Shown here: positions 1 through 13,064 of the stretch, in pieces
Position numbering within the stretch: the stretch's first letter is position 1
How the letters are laid out: each line of letters starts with the position of its first letter
Assembly (NCBI GenBank): GCA_022376925.1
Contig: JAIOJX010000003.1
Span: 37,191,874 to 37,255,873 of the forward strand
Length of the DNA: 64,000 nucleotides
Direction: 5' to 3'
DNA from: Tragulus kanchil
Lineage: Eukaryota > Chordata > Mammalia > Artiodactyla > Tragulidae
Position numbers and translations under genes: made by a program
The notes under the pieces: model-generated
Seen by the model: the letters and a program-made list of their open reading frames with translations, nothing else
What the model was told of the DNA's origin: nothing
Database searches by the model: none

Positions 1-575
1 GTGCCTGAGACATGAAGGATGCAGTCTTGGTAACTGCAGAGACAAATGGAGGTGCTGCTCGGGGGAAAGTCTTCTGTCAGCACTGATGGATGAGGAGCAC
101 AAACATGTGAAGCAGGGATTCATGTTCCTTCCTGCTTGCACCCCCAGCCTGCCTGTGGCATCTGGGCATGATTTCTTTCAACTGTAGAATGAGAGAGACC
201 AGAGAGGGGACAGCTTTTGTAAATGCAATAAAACTTAGAAAGACCTGGTTCAGGGTCCCCCGGTTCTGAGGTTTATTTCAGGCTCTGTGTTTCCTTATCT
301 CTGTTGCATCTTCACCTTATGGTCTCCTCTTTCGTTGTCTCAGTGAGCTCAGAAATCCTAGTGAATGATATTAAGGTTACCATCCCAAACTATACTGCCT
401 AGAAGGTCCTTTGATCAATAACGTACTCAGAAAAAGATGCGCTTCCTCTTTTGTTCCTCTTCGTCTCTGTTATACTAAAAGAAATGGAAAGATACCACAA
501 CTGGATAAATAACTTGGTAATAAAGTCACTCTGTTATAGACCTGATCTCAGAATAGCCTAGGGTAGTAAACTCAG
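1..575. other. Unassigned single-copy sequence
   Basis: I see no convincing gene or interspersed repeat. An AATAAA hexamer occurs near 228 on the plus strand, but with no supporting reading frame it is probably chance. Confidence 0.5.
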
Positions 576-2780
576 AATAATTATAGGTACTAAGAAAGAT
601 GAGTGGGAAAGGCCCTAACTTTTTCAGACAGAACTTCAATCCTTAGAAAAACTTTAATAACTTAGCATTTGTGGTTGGAATAGCAAAGGCCAAGAGAGTT
701 TGATTGAATGTAATGAATGTGTGAGAATATAGATTGGGTTGATATCCAGGGACCCAATTTACAAACACTGAGCAGGAGATGGAAGTGGAAGCTTGTGAAT
801 CTATGGAACGTATCTCACAGAAGAATCAAGACATAAAATATGAACAGATTCAAAAAAGGCTTAGATATATAACAGTAGTGGTTATAAAGGAAGTGATGAG
901 TGCCTATGGGGTAAATTTCCACCTTTGTTTTTAATATTCTAAATATTATTTGGAACTACCTTTAAAAAACACATTCTTTTGTTAAGAAAACATTTCCAAT
1001 TTTATCTTCTGTTGTTAGAAATACAATATACCCTATTACACAATAAAATGATCAGGGAAAGTAAAAAATAATAAGCAATTTGGGAAGCATAAAAAGGGAG
1101 AAGAAAAGAAGGACTAATTATAGTCTCACTTTACAGATGTTTTAACATTATATTATATTTGTTTTCACTTTTTTCACACTATTTAAAAGTTATTTAACAT
1201 AGCTGTGAGTTTCCAATTTTGTTTTCTTCTTTTATATTTTTATTCAAGCCCCTGAGTTTCTATCTCCAGGAAATCCTGCTTTTAGGTGATTTTAAGATGC
1301 TGTTGACTGTGAGACGCATTATTTTACCCACTACTATGAAAGGAAATAATGTTTCCAATTAAGCTATGATGCAAAACCTTTGTGATTGTCTGAGACACAT
1401 TTGTTACTTATTCCCTGCCTTTCTCTGACATTTCTTTCATCTGTTGTAAGCGTCTTTACCTAAAAGTTGCATTACTTAGCATTTAGGAGATGATGCTTCT
1501 GCATATTTCTCAGAAAACAAAATGTAGCAACGTTTCATCAAGTTAGGTTTCATAAAACACATACTTTTTTTTTTCCTTTGGGACAAAATATGGAATAGTG
1601 ATCATTTCTCCTATGATGAATATTTGCTTCACCAACATAAAATCTGTTTGCTACAGCTCTGTTGACATGGGTACACAATAATTATAGGTACTAAGAAAGA
1701 TGAGTGGGAAAGGCCCTAACTTTTCAGACAGAACTTCAATCCTTAGAAAAACTTTAATAACTTAGCATTTGTGGTTGGAATAGCAAAGGCCAAGAGAGTT
1801 TGATTGAATGTAATGAATGTGTGAGAATATAGATTGGGTTGATATCCAGGGACCCAATTTACAAACACTGAGCAGGAGATGGAAGTGGAAGCTTGTGAAT
1901 CTATGGAACGTATCTCACAGAAGAATCAAGACATAAAATATGAACAGATTCAAAAAAGGCTTAGATATATAACAGTAGTGGTTATAAAGGAAGTGATGAG
2001 TGCCTATGGGGTAAATTTCCACCTTTGTTTTTAATATTCTAAATATTATTTGGAACTACCTTTAAAAAACACATTCTTTTGTTAAGAAAACATTTCCAAT
2101 TTTATCTTCTGTTGTTAGAAATACAATATACCCTATTACACAATAAAATGATCAGGGAAAGTAAAAAATAATAAGCAATTTGGGAAGCATAAAAAGGGAG
2201 AAGAAAAGAAGGACTAATTATAGTCTCACTTTACAGATGTTTTAACATTATATTATATTTGTTTTCACTTTTTTCACACTATTTAAAAGTTATTTAACAT
2301 AGCTGTGAGTTTCCAATTTTGTTTTCTTCTTTTATATTTTTATTCAAGCCCCTGAGTTTCTATCTCCAGGAAATCCTGCTTTTAGGTGATTTTAAGATGC
2401 TGTTGACTGTGAGACGCATTATTTTACCCACTACTATGAAAGGAAATAATGTTTCCAATTAAGCTATGATGCAAAACCTTTGTGATTGTCTGAGACACAT
2501 TTGTTACTTATTCCCTGCCTTTCTCTGACATTTCTTTCATCTGTTGTAAGCGTCTTTACCTAAAAGTTGCATTACTTAGCATTTAGGAGATGATGCTTCT
2601 GCATATTTCTCAGAAAACAAAATGTAGCAACGTTTCATCAAGTTAGGTTTCATAAAACACATACTTTTTTTTTTCCTTTGGGACAAAATATGGAATAGTG
2701 ATCATTTCTCCTATGATGAATATTTGCTTCACCAACATAAAATCTGTTTGCTACAGCTCTGTTGACATGGGTACACAATA
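576..2780. repeat. Duplicated block pair 1 (probable assembly artefact)
   Basis: Copy A 576-1676 is repeated head-to-tail as copy B 1677-2780, offset 1100-1101. The junction shares 4 bp (aata). The only difference I found is one T in a T-run near 619-623. Content is AT-rich and shows no recognised element. Confidence 0.95.
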
Positions 2781-2924
2781 AGTTTTCATCTCAGTAGTGA
2801 ATCACAGCATTACTTTTAAATGGCAGTGGAAACAACATGTGTAGTACAAACAATGTCCATCCTTCAATAGAAACAACACAATGAACATCTGTGAACATGC
2901 CAATGCCTGTCTGCCAAGGACAGC

Positions 2925-5048
2925 TACTTTGTGGCTGTTTCATGGCTGATGGCAATAATGAGTTGCCAGCTACTATAAAACACACTCCAATTTCAGAGAT
3001 GTTAACATGTGGAAATGGAGAAAAGGAATGATATGCTCATTTGACTGAAGACTTCCAAAGAATCGCAAGGAGACATAAGAAACCTTCCAAAGTGAACAAT
3101 GCAACTAAATAGAGGAAAACAATAGAATGGGAAAGACTAGAGATCTCTTCAAGAAAATTAGAGATACCAAGGAAACATTTCATGCAAAGATGGGCACAAT
3201 AAAGGACAGAAACATTAGGGACCTAACAGAAGCGGAACATTTTAGAGGAGGTGACAAGAATACACAGAAGGACTATACAAAAAAGATCTTAATGACCCGG
3301 ATAACTGCGATAGTGTGATCACTCACCTGGAGCCAGAGATCCTTGAGTGTGAAGTCAAGTGGGTCTTAGGAAGCATCACCATGACTAAAGCTAGTGAAGA
3401 GGATGGAGTTTCAGCTATTTAAATCCTAAAAGATGATAAGTGCACTCAATAGGCCAGCAAATTTGGAAAACCCAGCAGAGGCATCAGGACTGGAAAAGGT
3501 TAGTTTTTATTCCAATCCCAAAGAAGGGCAATGCCAAAGAATGTTCAAACTACTGTACAACTGCACTCAATTCACATGCTAGCAAGGTCATGCTCAAAGT
3601 CCTCCAAACTAGGATTCAACATACATGGATGGAGAACTTCCAGTTGTACAAGCTGTATTTAGAAAAGGCAGAGGAATCAGAGATCAAATAGCCAACATCT
3701 GCTGGATCATAGAAAGAGCAAGAGAATTCCAGAAAAACATCTACCTCTGCTTCATTGACTATGCTGAAGCCTTTGACTGTGTGGATCACAACCAACTGTG
3801 GAAAATTTGGAAAGAGACGGCAATACCAGACCACCTTATCTGCCCCTGCAAAACCTGTATGCAGGTTAGGAAGCCACAGTTACAACTGAACATGGAACAA
3901 TGCACTGGTTCAATTTTGGGAAAGGAGTATGTCAAGGCTGTATATTGTCACCCTGCTTATTTAACTTACAACTGAACATGGAACAATGCTGGAACACAAG
4001 AGTACTTTGTGGCTGTTTCATGGCTGATGGCAATAATGAGTTGCCAGCTACTATAAAACACACTCCAATTTCAGAGATGTTAACATGTGGAAATGGAGAA
4101 AAGGAATGATATGCTCATTTGACTGAAGACTTCCAAAGAATCGCAAGGAGACATAAGAAACCTTCCAAAGTGAACAATGCAACTAAATAGAGGAAAACAA
4201 TAGAATGGGAAAGACTAGAGATCTCTTCAAGAAAATTAGAGATACCAAGGAAACATTTCATGCAAAGATGGGCACAATAAAGGACAGAAACATTAGGGAC
4301 CTAACAGAAGCGGAACATTTTAGAGGAGGTGACAAGAATACACAGAAGGACTATACAAAAAAGATCTTAATGACCCGGATAACTGCGATAGTGTGATCAC
4401 TCACCTGGAGCCAGAGATCCTTGAGTGTGAAGTCAAGTGGGTCTTAGGAAGCATCACCATGACTAAAGCTAGTGAAGAGGATGGAGTTTCAGCTATTTAA
4501 ATCCTAAAAGATGATAAGTGCACTCAATAGGCCAGCAAATTTGGAAAACCCAGCAGAGGCATCAGGACTGGAAAAGGTTAGTTTTTATTCCAATCCCAAA
4601 GAAGGGCAATGCCAAAGAATGTTCAAACTACTGTACAACTGCACTCAATTCACATGCTAGCAAGGTCATGCTCAAAGTCCTCCAAACTAGGATTCAACAT
4701 ACATGGATGGAGAACTTCCAGTTGTACAAGCTGTATTTAGAAAAGGCAGAGGAATCAGAGATCAAATAGCCAACATCTGCTGGATCATAGAAAGAGCAAG
4801 AGAATTCCAGAAAAACATCTACCTCTGCTTCATTGACTATGCTGAAGCCTTTGACTGTGTGGATCACAACCAACTGTGGAAAATTTGGAAAGAGACGGCA
4901 ATACCAGACCACCTTATCTGCCCCTGCAAAACCTGTATGCAGGTTAGGAAGCCACAGTTACAACTGAACATGGAACAATGCACTGGTTCAATTTTGGGAA
5001 AGGAGTATGTCAAGGCTGTATATTGTCACCCTGCTTATTTAACTTACA
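2925..5048. repeat. Duplicated block pair 2, inside BovB (probable assembly artefact)
   Basis: Copy A 2925-3970, filler 3971-4002, copy B 4003-5048, offset 1078. The block holds the 5' truncation point and the first half of the BovB fragment, so the LINE appears to restart. The filler resembles a noisy reading of the sequence just upstream of copy A. Confidence 0.95.
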
Positions 5049-5900
5049 TACAGAGTGCATCATGTGAAGTGCCAGTCTGGATAAAGCACAAGCTGGAACC
5101 AAAATTGCTGGGAGAAATGTCAATAACCTCAGGTATGCAGATGGCACCACTCTTATGGCAGAAAGTGAATAGGAACTAAAGAGCCTTTTGATGAAGGTGA
5201 AAGAGGAAAGTGAAAAAACTGGCCTAAAACTCAACATTCGAAAAACAAAGATCATGGCATCGGGTCCATCACTTCATGGCAAATAGATGGGCAAACAATG
5301 GAAACAGTGATGGACTTTAGTTTCTTGGGCTCCAAAATCACTGCAGACCATGACTGAAGCCACAAAATTAAAAAAAGGTTGCTCCTTGGGAAAGAAGCTA
5401 TGACAAACCTAGACAGTATATTAAAAAGCAAAGACATCACTTTGCCAACAAATGTCTATATAGTCAAAGCTATGGTTTCCCCAGTAGTCATGTATGGATG
5501 TGAGAGTTGGACCATAAGAAGGCTGAATATTGAAGAACTGATGCCTTCGAACTGTGGTGTTAGAGAAGTCTCTTGAGAGTCCTTTGGACAGCAAGGATAT
5601 CAAACCAGGCAATCCTAAAGGAAATCAACTCTGAATATTCATTGGAAGGACTGATGCTGAAGCTGAAGCTCTGATTCTTTGGCCTCCTGATGTGAAGATA
5701 TCACTCACTGGAAAAGATCCTGATGCTGGGATAGAAATGGAAGGCAGACAGAAAGGACGGGATGGTTGGATGGCATCACTGACTAATGGACATGGGTTTG
5801 AGCAAACTCTGGGAGATATTGAAGGACATGGAAGCCTGGCGTGCCACAGGCCATGGGGTCACAGAGAGTTGGACGTGACTGAGCAACTGAACTGAACTGA
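3018..5900 (+). mobile_element. BovB (RTE-clade) LINE, 5'-truncated, inactive
   Basis: The translated segments match the BovB reverse transcriptase polyprotein. The upstream endonuclease domain is absent, so the insertion is 5'-truncated near 3018. RT motif A reads FIDYAEAFD at 4829-4855. Motif B (a QGCILSP-type stretch) lies about 150-200 bases further on but in another frame, so a frameshift separates them. Motif C at 5134-5145 reads YADG instead of YADD, losing a catalytic aspartate. The C-terminal part runs to the characteristic actga tail ending near 5900. The first third (to 3970) is repeated from 4003 by duplication pair 2, so the true insertion is about 1.08 kb shorter than shown. Family assignment is firm; non-function is clear. 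Confidence 0.93.
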
Positions 5901-7710
5901 AAATGTGGGAAAAGGTGAACCTTCATATCAGCGAATGCTCCTGAATTTAATTGACCATTTTGTTATTCTGGATCTTTTACTTATAAAAGACTAACTTCTT
6001 TCTCTTGCAAACAAACTTTTCTTTTATTTGTAATTATTTCTTTAGTATAGATTCTTAGAAGAGGAAATATGCAGTCAAAGATTGGACATATTTTAAAGGT
6101 TTTTGACATACATTTCTAAATAGGTTTATAGCAAAGTAGTTGTATTTGTATAGTCTTATGAACAATATTATTTCAGCTTCAAAAACTTGACCTGATGGAG
6201 GCAAGCTGTGAGAGGCAGCCTGTGTGGTGACACCAGCAATTCAGAGTGGTCACATGTGGCTTTGAGACTCGGTTTCATAAGATTGTACCTCCCACCTGCT
6301 CTTTTGGACCACATGTTCTTCAGATGACTGTAACATCTCACCAACAAAGAAAACCACCATGAGACTTTCTGGATTCCACGAAGAAGGAGAAAAAGTCTAC
6401 ATTAAATCCAGGTCCATATCATGCAATATTGAATCTGTCTATCAGCATGAATTATCTTATATATTTAACAGAACCATTTAAAAGAAGGCACATTCCTTTA
6501 GATGCAAATGTCTCCATTTCTCTTGAGCTGATATATCTGATCTGTGTGGCTTTGGGTCTTTGCCTTGCAGATGCTTTACATGGGTGGGATCCAAATGCAT
6601 GTCAAAGGTTTTGATATAATTAGAGCTGAATATTGAAGAACTGAGGGGCCTTGAACTGTGGTGTTAGAGAAGTCTCTTGAGAGTCCTTTGGACAGCAAGG
6701 ATATCAAACCAGGCAATCCTAAAGGAAATCAACTCTGAATATTCATTGGAAGGACTGATGCTGAAGCTGAAGCTCTGATTCTTTGGCCTCCTGATGTGAA
6801 GATATCACTCACTGGAAAAGATCCTGATGCTGGGATAGAAATGGAAGGCAGACAGAAAGGACGGGATGGTTGGATGGCATCACTGACTAATGGACATGGG
6901 TTTGAGCAAACTCTGGGAGATATTGAAGGACATGGAAGCCTGGCGTGCCACAGGCCATGGGGTCACAGAGAGTTGGACGTGACTGAGCAACTGAACTGAA
7001 CTGAAAATGTGGGAAAAGGTGAACCTTCATATCAGCGAATGCTCCTGAATTTAATTGACCATTTTGTTATTCTGGATCTTTTACTTATAAAAGACTAACT
7101 TCTTTCTCTTGCAAACAAACTTTTCTTTTATTTGTAATTATTTCTTTAGTATAGATTCTTAGAAGAGGAAATATGCAGTCAAAGATTGGACATATTTTAA
7201 AGGTTTTTGACATACATTTCTAAATAGGTTTATAGCAAAGTAGTTGTATTTGTATAGTCTTATGAACAATATTATTTCAGCTTCAAAAACTTGACCTGAT
7301 GGAGGCAAGCTGTGAGAGGCAGCCTGTGTGGTGACACCAGCAATTCAGAGTGGTCACATGTGGCTTTGAGACTCGGTTTCATAAGATTGTACCTCCCACC
7401 TGCTCTTTTGGACCACATGTTCTTCAGATGACTGTAACATCTCACCAACAAAGAAAACCACCATGAGACTTTCTGGATTCCACGAAGAAGGAGAAAAAGT
7501 CTACATTAAATCCAGGTCCATATCATGCAATATTGAATCTGTCTATCAGCATGAATTATCTTATATATTTAACAGAACCATTTAAAAGAAGGCACATTCC
7601 TTTAGATGCAAATGTCTCCATTTCTCTTGAGCTGATATATCTGATCTGTGTGGCTTTGGGTCTTTGCCTTGCAGATGCTTTACATGGGTGGGATCCAAAT
7701 GCATGTCAAA
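5522..7710. repeat. Duplicated block pair 3 (probable assembly artefact)
   Basis: Copy A 5522-6606, filler 6607-6624, copy B 6625-7710, offset 1103-1104. It contains the BovB 3' end and about 700 bp of flank. The first 25 bases of copy B are altered relative to copy A. The filler resembles a compressed version of the sequence following copy B. Confidence 0.95.
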
Positions 7711-8059
7711 TGGAATATTGCTAGATATTAATTAAGAGCTCAAGAGAAAACAGGAAGGTCAAATGTGTGTGCATTTTGGATATAGATCGTAGTAGCAATA
7801 GAATTGGATTCAAGAAATACTTACTGAAAGTTAACTCAGCATGTGCCAGTTAATATGACAAAGTGGTCATAAAACTCATGGTCTTCCTGCCCTGGTGGAA
7901 TCTTACACCCAAGGGGCAGCATCACTTATCCCAACCTTTCTGAAGTGAACCTTCATTTTATTTTATAAAATGTAAGTATTAGAAGTGTTTGAAGGGGACT
8001 GTAAAATGTATTGCTGGATGAAAGAGCTTTTCCCTTTTTATATATAGTATACAGTTCTT
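5901..8059. other. Unassigned flank of BovB
   Basis: Apart from the copied BovB end at 6625-7004, this AT-rich sequence shows no element I recognise. 5901-6606 and 7005-7710 are the same sequence. Confidence 0.5.
6625..7004 (+). mobile_element. Artefactual second copy of the BovB 3' end
   Basis: This repeats 5522-5900 because of duplication pair 3. It should not be counted as an independent BovB insertion, since its 700 bp of downstream flank is copied too. Confidence 0.9.
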
Positions 8060-8274
8060 TGTTGTTGTTATTTAGTCACTAAGTAGTGTCTGCATCTTTT
8101 GAAACCCCATAGATTGTAATCCACCAGGCTTCTCTGTCCATGGGTTCTCCAGGCAAGAATATTGGAGCTGGTTGCAATTTCCTTTTCCAGGGCATCTTCC
8201 TGACCCAGGGATTGAACCCATGTCTCCTGCATTGACAGGTGGATTCTTTACCACTGAGCCAGTAGGGAAGCCCC
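8060..8274 (-). mobile_element. Bov-tA type SINE with target-site duplication
   Basis: The reverse complement has the tRNA-like head with a B-box-like ttcaatccctgg and a Bov-A body. It is flanked by an 11 bp direct repeat (atacagttctt) at 8049-8059 and 8275-8285, which fixes the insertion boundaries. Confidence 0.93.
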
Positions 8275-8466
8275 ATACAGTTCTTAGAATTATTGATTCA
8301 TTTTTTTCCACTCAATATTTTGTTTTTACTTTTCTTTCTTTCTTTTTTTTTTTTTTAATCTTTTTAATTCTATAGTATGTGGAGCATAGTTGGTCGGAAA
8401 CTCATTATCAGTTCCCATGAAAATGTTACCTGAACAGCTTAAGACATCACCAGTATGATTTCTTCA

Positions 8467-10806
8467 AATTTTGAGAGTCAAACAGAATCTATCTTCTTTG
8501 GTTATCCCAGGACCCCCAAAGTCTGTCTCCTTCCAAGAATAGAAATGCTGTCTGTGCTTGCTCTTCTCTGGAGCCTTCTATCTGCATGCCATCCTGGGTA
8601 CCCTCAGAGGTGGTATGATATTATGGAATGTTATGGGAATTTGGAACTAGGTTGACATCTGTTTCTTCCACTTCTTAGCTGTGTGTGATTTTAGGAAAAC
8701 TCCTTAATTTTTTTTTCTCATCATTTTCACAGTCACCATATGATTTATATATTATTAAACCCATTTTACACTTGAGAAAAACAGATGTCCGGCAAGGTTA
8801 CCTAATTTTCCCAAGATCTAGGGTTCAAATATATGGGACCTGACTTTCATATCCATACTTATGGACACCTTTATGTCAGTTATTAAGAGCTGAACACAGC
8901 ATTTGGTTCATAGGAAATCTATAATAAAATATAGCTATGATTATGGTTGTCATGGCTTGGAACCAAGATAATGGGAGTATTTACAAAAAGAAGAAGCAAC
9001 AGTCTCAATGGCAGACCTGTGCTAGTTGTTCTGGAGTAGAGAATCATTCTCATTCAACCTCTGACCCCACCCACATAAGGCTGACCTTGATTAGAGTCAG
9101 AAATGTCATCTGTAATTGAAAGATCTACTTTTTATAATTCTACTTCTGCTGTCAAGAAAAATTACACTTTTGACATTTTAAGTTAATGCTCTAGGTAGTC
9201 CTGATTGATATATGTGGTATGAGGGGCCTTAAACCAAGAGCTGAAATATAGAGACGAATTCTTAATCAGAGAGTTATGGGGCCTGATAAAAGGTTAAAGT
9301 TAAATAAAATATCTGCCACTGGTGCTGTTTTGAGGAGTTTTTAAAAGGGTTTCCCGTTCTGCATGCATTTGAAAAAATAGGGCAAAATGTATATAGATTT
9401 TCATATATGGCAACACATGCAAAATTTTTGGCTATGGTTATCTCTTTGGCTCAGCATGGAGAAATGCAGTCTGCTTTCCTTATCATTTCCTTCTGATTTT
9501 AATAGCATTTCAGAAGTTAATTGTCTCTTATATCTTCTCAAAGTGCTCTTGTGTTACATTCACAGGTTTTGTTTATTTTTTATCCACCGTAGAGAGATAT
9601 TGTCCTCATTTTTTGGTTGGTTTAAGTAGGGGATCGATGTTGAAAATTAGATTTTTTTCAATTTTGAGAGTCAAACAGAATCTATCTTCTTTGGAAAATC
9701 TGTCTCCTTCCTGAATCTTTTGCTTGCTCTTCTCTGGAGCCTTCTATCTGCATGCCATCCTGGGTACCCTCAGAGGTGGTATGATATTATGGAATGTTAT
9801 GGGAATTTGGAACTAGGTTGACATCTGTTTCTTCCACTTCTTAGCTGTGTGTGATTTTAGGAAAACTCCTTAATTTTTTTTTCTCATCATTTTCACAGTC
9901 ACCATATGATTTATATATTATTAAACCCATTTTACACTTGAGAAAAACAGATGTCCGGCAAGGTTACCTAATTTTCCCAAGATCTAGGGTTCAAATATAT
10001 GGGACCTGACTTTCATATCCATACTTATGGACACCTTTATGTCAGTTATTAAGAGCTGAACACAGCATTTGGTTCATAGGAAATCTATAATAAAATATAG
10101 CTATGATTATGGTTGTCATGGCTTGGAACCAAGATAATGGGAGTATTTACAAAAAGAAGAAGCAACAGTCTCAATGGCAGACCTGTGCTAGTTGTTCTGG
10201 AGTAGAGAATCATTCTCATTCAACCTCTGACCCCACCCACATAAGGCTGACCTTGATTAGAGTCAGAAATGTCATCTGTAATTGAAAGATCTACTTTTTA
10301 TAATTCTACTTCTGCTGTCAAGAAAAATTACACTTTTGACATTTTAAGTTAATGCTCTAGGTAGTCCTGATTGATATATGTGGTATGAGGGGCCTTAAAC
10401 CAAGAGCTGAAATATAGAGACGAATTCTTAATCAGAGAGTTATGGGGCCTGATAAAAGGTTAAAGTTAAATAAAATATCTGCCACTGGTGCTGTTTTGAG
10501 GAGTTTTTAAAAGGTTCCTGTTCTGCATGCATTTGAAAAAATAGGGCAAAATGTATATAGATTTTCATATATGGCAACACATGCAAAATTTTTGGCTATG
10601 GTTATCTCTTTGGCTCAGCATGGAGAAATGCAGTCTGCTTTCCTTATCATTTCCTTCTGATTTTAATAGCATTTCAGAAGTTAATTGTCTCTTATATCTT
10701 CTCAAAGTGCTCTTGTGTTACATTCACAGGTTTTGTTTATTTTTTATCCACCGTAGAGAGATATTGTCCTCATTTTTTGGTTGGTTTAAGTAGGGGATCG
10801 ATGTTG
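8467..10806. repeat. Duplicated block pair 4 (probable assembly artefact)
   Basis: Copy A 8467-9642, filler 9643-9659, copy B 9660-10806. The offset falls from 1193 to 1164 because copy B lacks about 27 bp near its start (near 9698-9720), plus two bases in homopolymers near 10512. Its tail overlaps pair 5. Confidence 0.95.
8640..8880 (+). mobile_element. MIR-like SINE, degenerate
   Basis: The run 'cttcttagctgtgtgtga' followed by 'aaacccattttacacttgag' matches the MIR core and its 3' neighbour in order, with heavy divergence. It is copied at about 9806-10046 by pair 4. Confidence 0.6.
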
Positions 10807-12802
10807 TTCAAACATCATGTTTCAGGATGTCTTTCTCATTCCATTGTTTTTTCAAGTTGCCTGTATTACATCTGAAATTGTCTCCAAGTTTCTGGAGAAG
10901 ATGAAAAAATCATTTCATAGTAAAAGTTAGAATAAAAACTATTGCAGTTATTTTTCCTTCTGTGAAACGCAATCAAGTCTCATTTTTCTATATAATTATG
11001 ATCCAAGTCATCTGGTTTGGGTAGACAAGCAGGACAGTGACTTGAGCATGAACATATCCATCCTCACAAGTCCTTGGGGAGGGTGAAAACCTTGTGATAG
11101 GACCACCAAAATGTATGTTATGCTTCATTTTCCAAAGAACTTTGAAAGTTCAAATCAAATACTATTTATTAATGGACCTATTAAGAAAAAGTTTTTTCAA
11201 GCCTACACCAAGTCAGAATAAACTTATGCAGAAACTGATGGCAACGCCTGACTGTGGCTTTGCAGATTTGAATCAATATCTTAATAAGATTCCAAAGATG
11301 GAAGGAAATGGAAAATGAAAATCTAAACAGAAACAGTACTGCTTTTGAAGGAAGTGAAGGAGAAAATGCATAATTTCATACTGATATAAATACTTACTAA
11401 CATGCAAGAAAAATCAGTTTGGTTTCTAGAGTATATGTCAGCTCTCTTGAGATGAGAAAAGTCAGACTTTAGGCCTGGTACATAACTGGAATTATTTGTT
11501 GTTAATGATTTAGTGGGGTTTTTTCCAGAGTTCATTACACTTCAAGGTCAGATAGCAATAATGAATAAAACTAAGGCAATATTGTCAATGACATTCATAA
11601 TTCTTTGCCTTATGCATTTGAAAATAGGGCAAAATGTATATAGATTTTCATATATGGCAACACATGCAAAATTTTTGGCTATGGTTATCTCTTTGGCTCA
11701 GCATGGAGAAATGCAGTCTGCTTTCCTTATCATTTCCTTCTGATTTTAATAGCATTTCAGAAGTTAATTGTCTCTTATATCTTCTCAAAGTGCTCTTGTG
11801 TTACATTCACAGGTTTTGTTTATTTTTTATCCACCGTAGAGAGATATTGTCCTCATTTTTTGGTTGGTTTAAGTAGGGGATCGATGTTGTTCAAACATCA
11901 TGTTTCAGGATGTCTTTCTCATTCCATTGTTTTTTCAAGTTGCCTGTATTACATCTGAAATTGTCTCCAAGTTTCTGGAGAAGATGAAAAAATCATTTCA
12001 TAGTAAAAGTTAGAATAAAAACTATTGCAGTTATTTTTCCTTCTGTGAAACGCAATCAAGTCTCATTTTTCTATATAATTATGATCCAAGTCATCTGGTT
12101 TGGGTAGACAAGCAGGACAGTGACTTGAGCATGAACATATCCATCCTCACAAGTCCTTGGGGAGGGTGAAAACCTTGTGATAGGACCACCAAAATGTATG
12201 TTATGCTTCATTTTCCAAAGAACTTTGAAAGTTCAAATCAAATACTATTTATTAATGGACCTATTAAGAAAAAGTTTTTTCAAGCCTACACCAAGTCAGA
12301 ATAAACTTATGCAGAAACTGATGGCAACGCCTGACTGTGGCTTTGCAGATTTGAATCAATATCTTAATAAGATTCCAAAGATGGAAGGAAATGGAAAATG
12401 AAAATCTAAACAGAAACAGTACTGCTTTTGAAGGAAGTGAAGGAGAAAATGCATAATTTCATACTGATATAAATACTTACTAACATGCAAGAAAAATCAG
12501 TTTGGTTTCTAGAGTATATGTCAGCTCTCTTGAGATGAGAAAAGTCAGACTTTAGGCCTGGTACATAACTGGAATTATTTGTTGTTAATGATTTAGTGGG
12601 GTTTTTTTTTCCAGAGTTCATTACACTTCAAGGTCAGATAGCAATAATGAATAAAACTAAGGCAATATTGTGAATCAATGACATTTCAATTAGAAATTAC
12701 AATAGTAAGAGACCTTTTTATTTAATTTCACCCCACTGTCAGTGAGACTGTACTATGGATTTTGTCATAAAGAAGTTAATAAATTTGAAAATTTAAGACA
12801 TC
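8881..12802. other. Unassigned sequence with interlocked duplications
   Basis: Apart from the copied MIR at about 9806-10046, no recognised gene or mobile element. The distinct content is about 1.7 kb because pairs 4, 5 and 6 repeat it. Confidence 0.5.
10527..12671. repeat. Duplicated block pair 5 (probable assembly artefact)
   Basis: Copy A 10527-11585, filler 11586-11611, copy B 11612-12671, offset 1083-1086. Differences are an A-run (6 versus 4) at the start and a T-run (6 versus 9) near 11519/12602. The first 280 bp are already present at 9366-9642, so this segment occurs three times. Confidence 0.95.
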
Positions 12803-12992
12803 TTACTCATGGCTCAGTGATAAAGAATCTGCCTGTAATGCAGGAAATGCAGGTTCCATCCCTGGGTTGGGAAGATCCCTGGAGGAGGGCATGGCAACCC
12901 ACTCCAGTATTCTTACCTGGAAAATCCCATGGAAAGAGGAGCCTCGTGGGCTACAGTCGATAGGGTCGCAAAGAAGCAGACATAACTGAAGC
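12803..12992 (+). mobile_element. Bov-tA type SINE
   Basis: The tRNA-like head (ggctcagtgataaagaat) and the Bov-A body with ccactccagtattctta and a terminal gacataactgaag are in order. A near-exact second copy at 13972-14161 results from pair 6. Confidence 0.92.
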
Positions 12993-13035
12993 ATGTATGC
13001 ACTCATCTGGAAGGGTCTGTTCCATTATCATCCTT

Positions 13036-13064
13036 TGTGTGTGTGTGTGTATATATATATATAA
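13036..13064. repeat. (TG)n(TA)n microsatellite
   Basis: A TG run passes directly into a TA run. The artefactual copy near 14205-14235 is 2 bp longer, the only length change found between those two blocks. Confidence 0.9.

Noticed and set aside
6625..7004. A second BovB insertion
   Set aside because: Its flank is identical to that of the first for about 700 bp, so it is part of duplicated pair 3.
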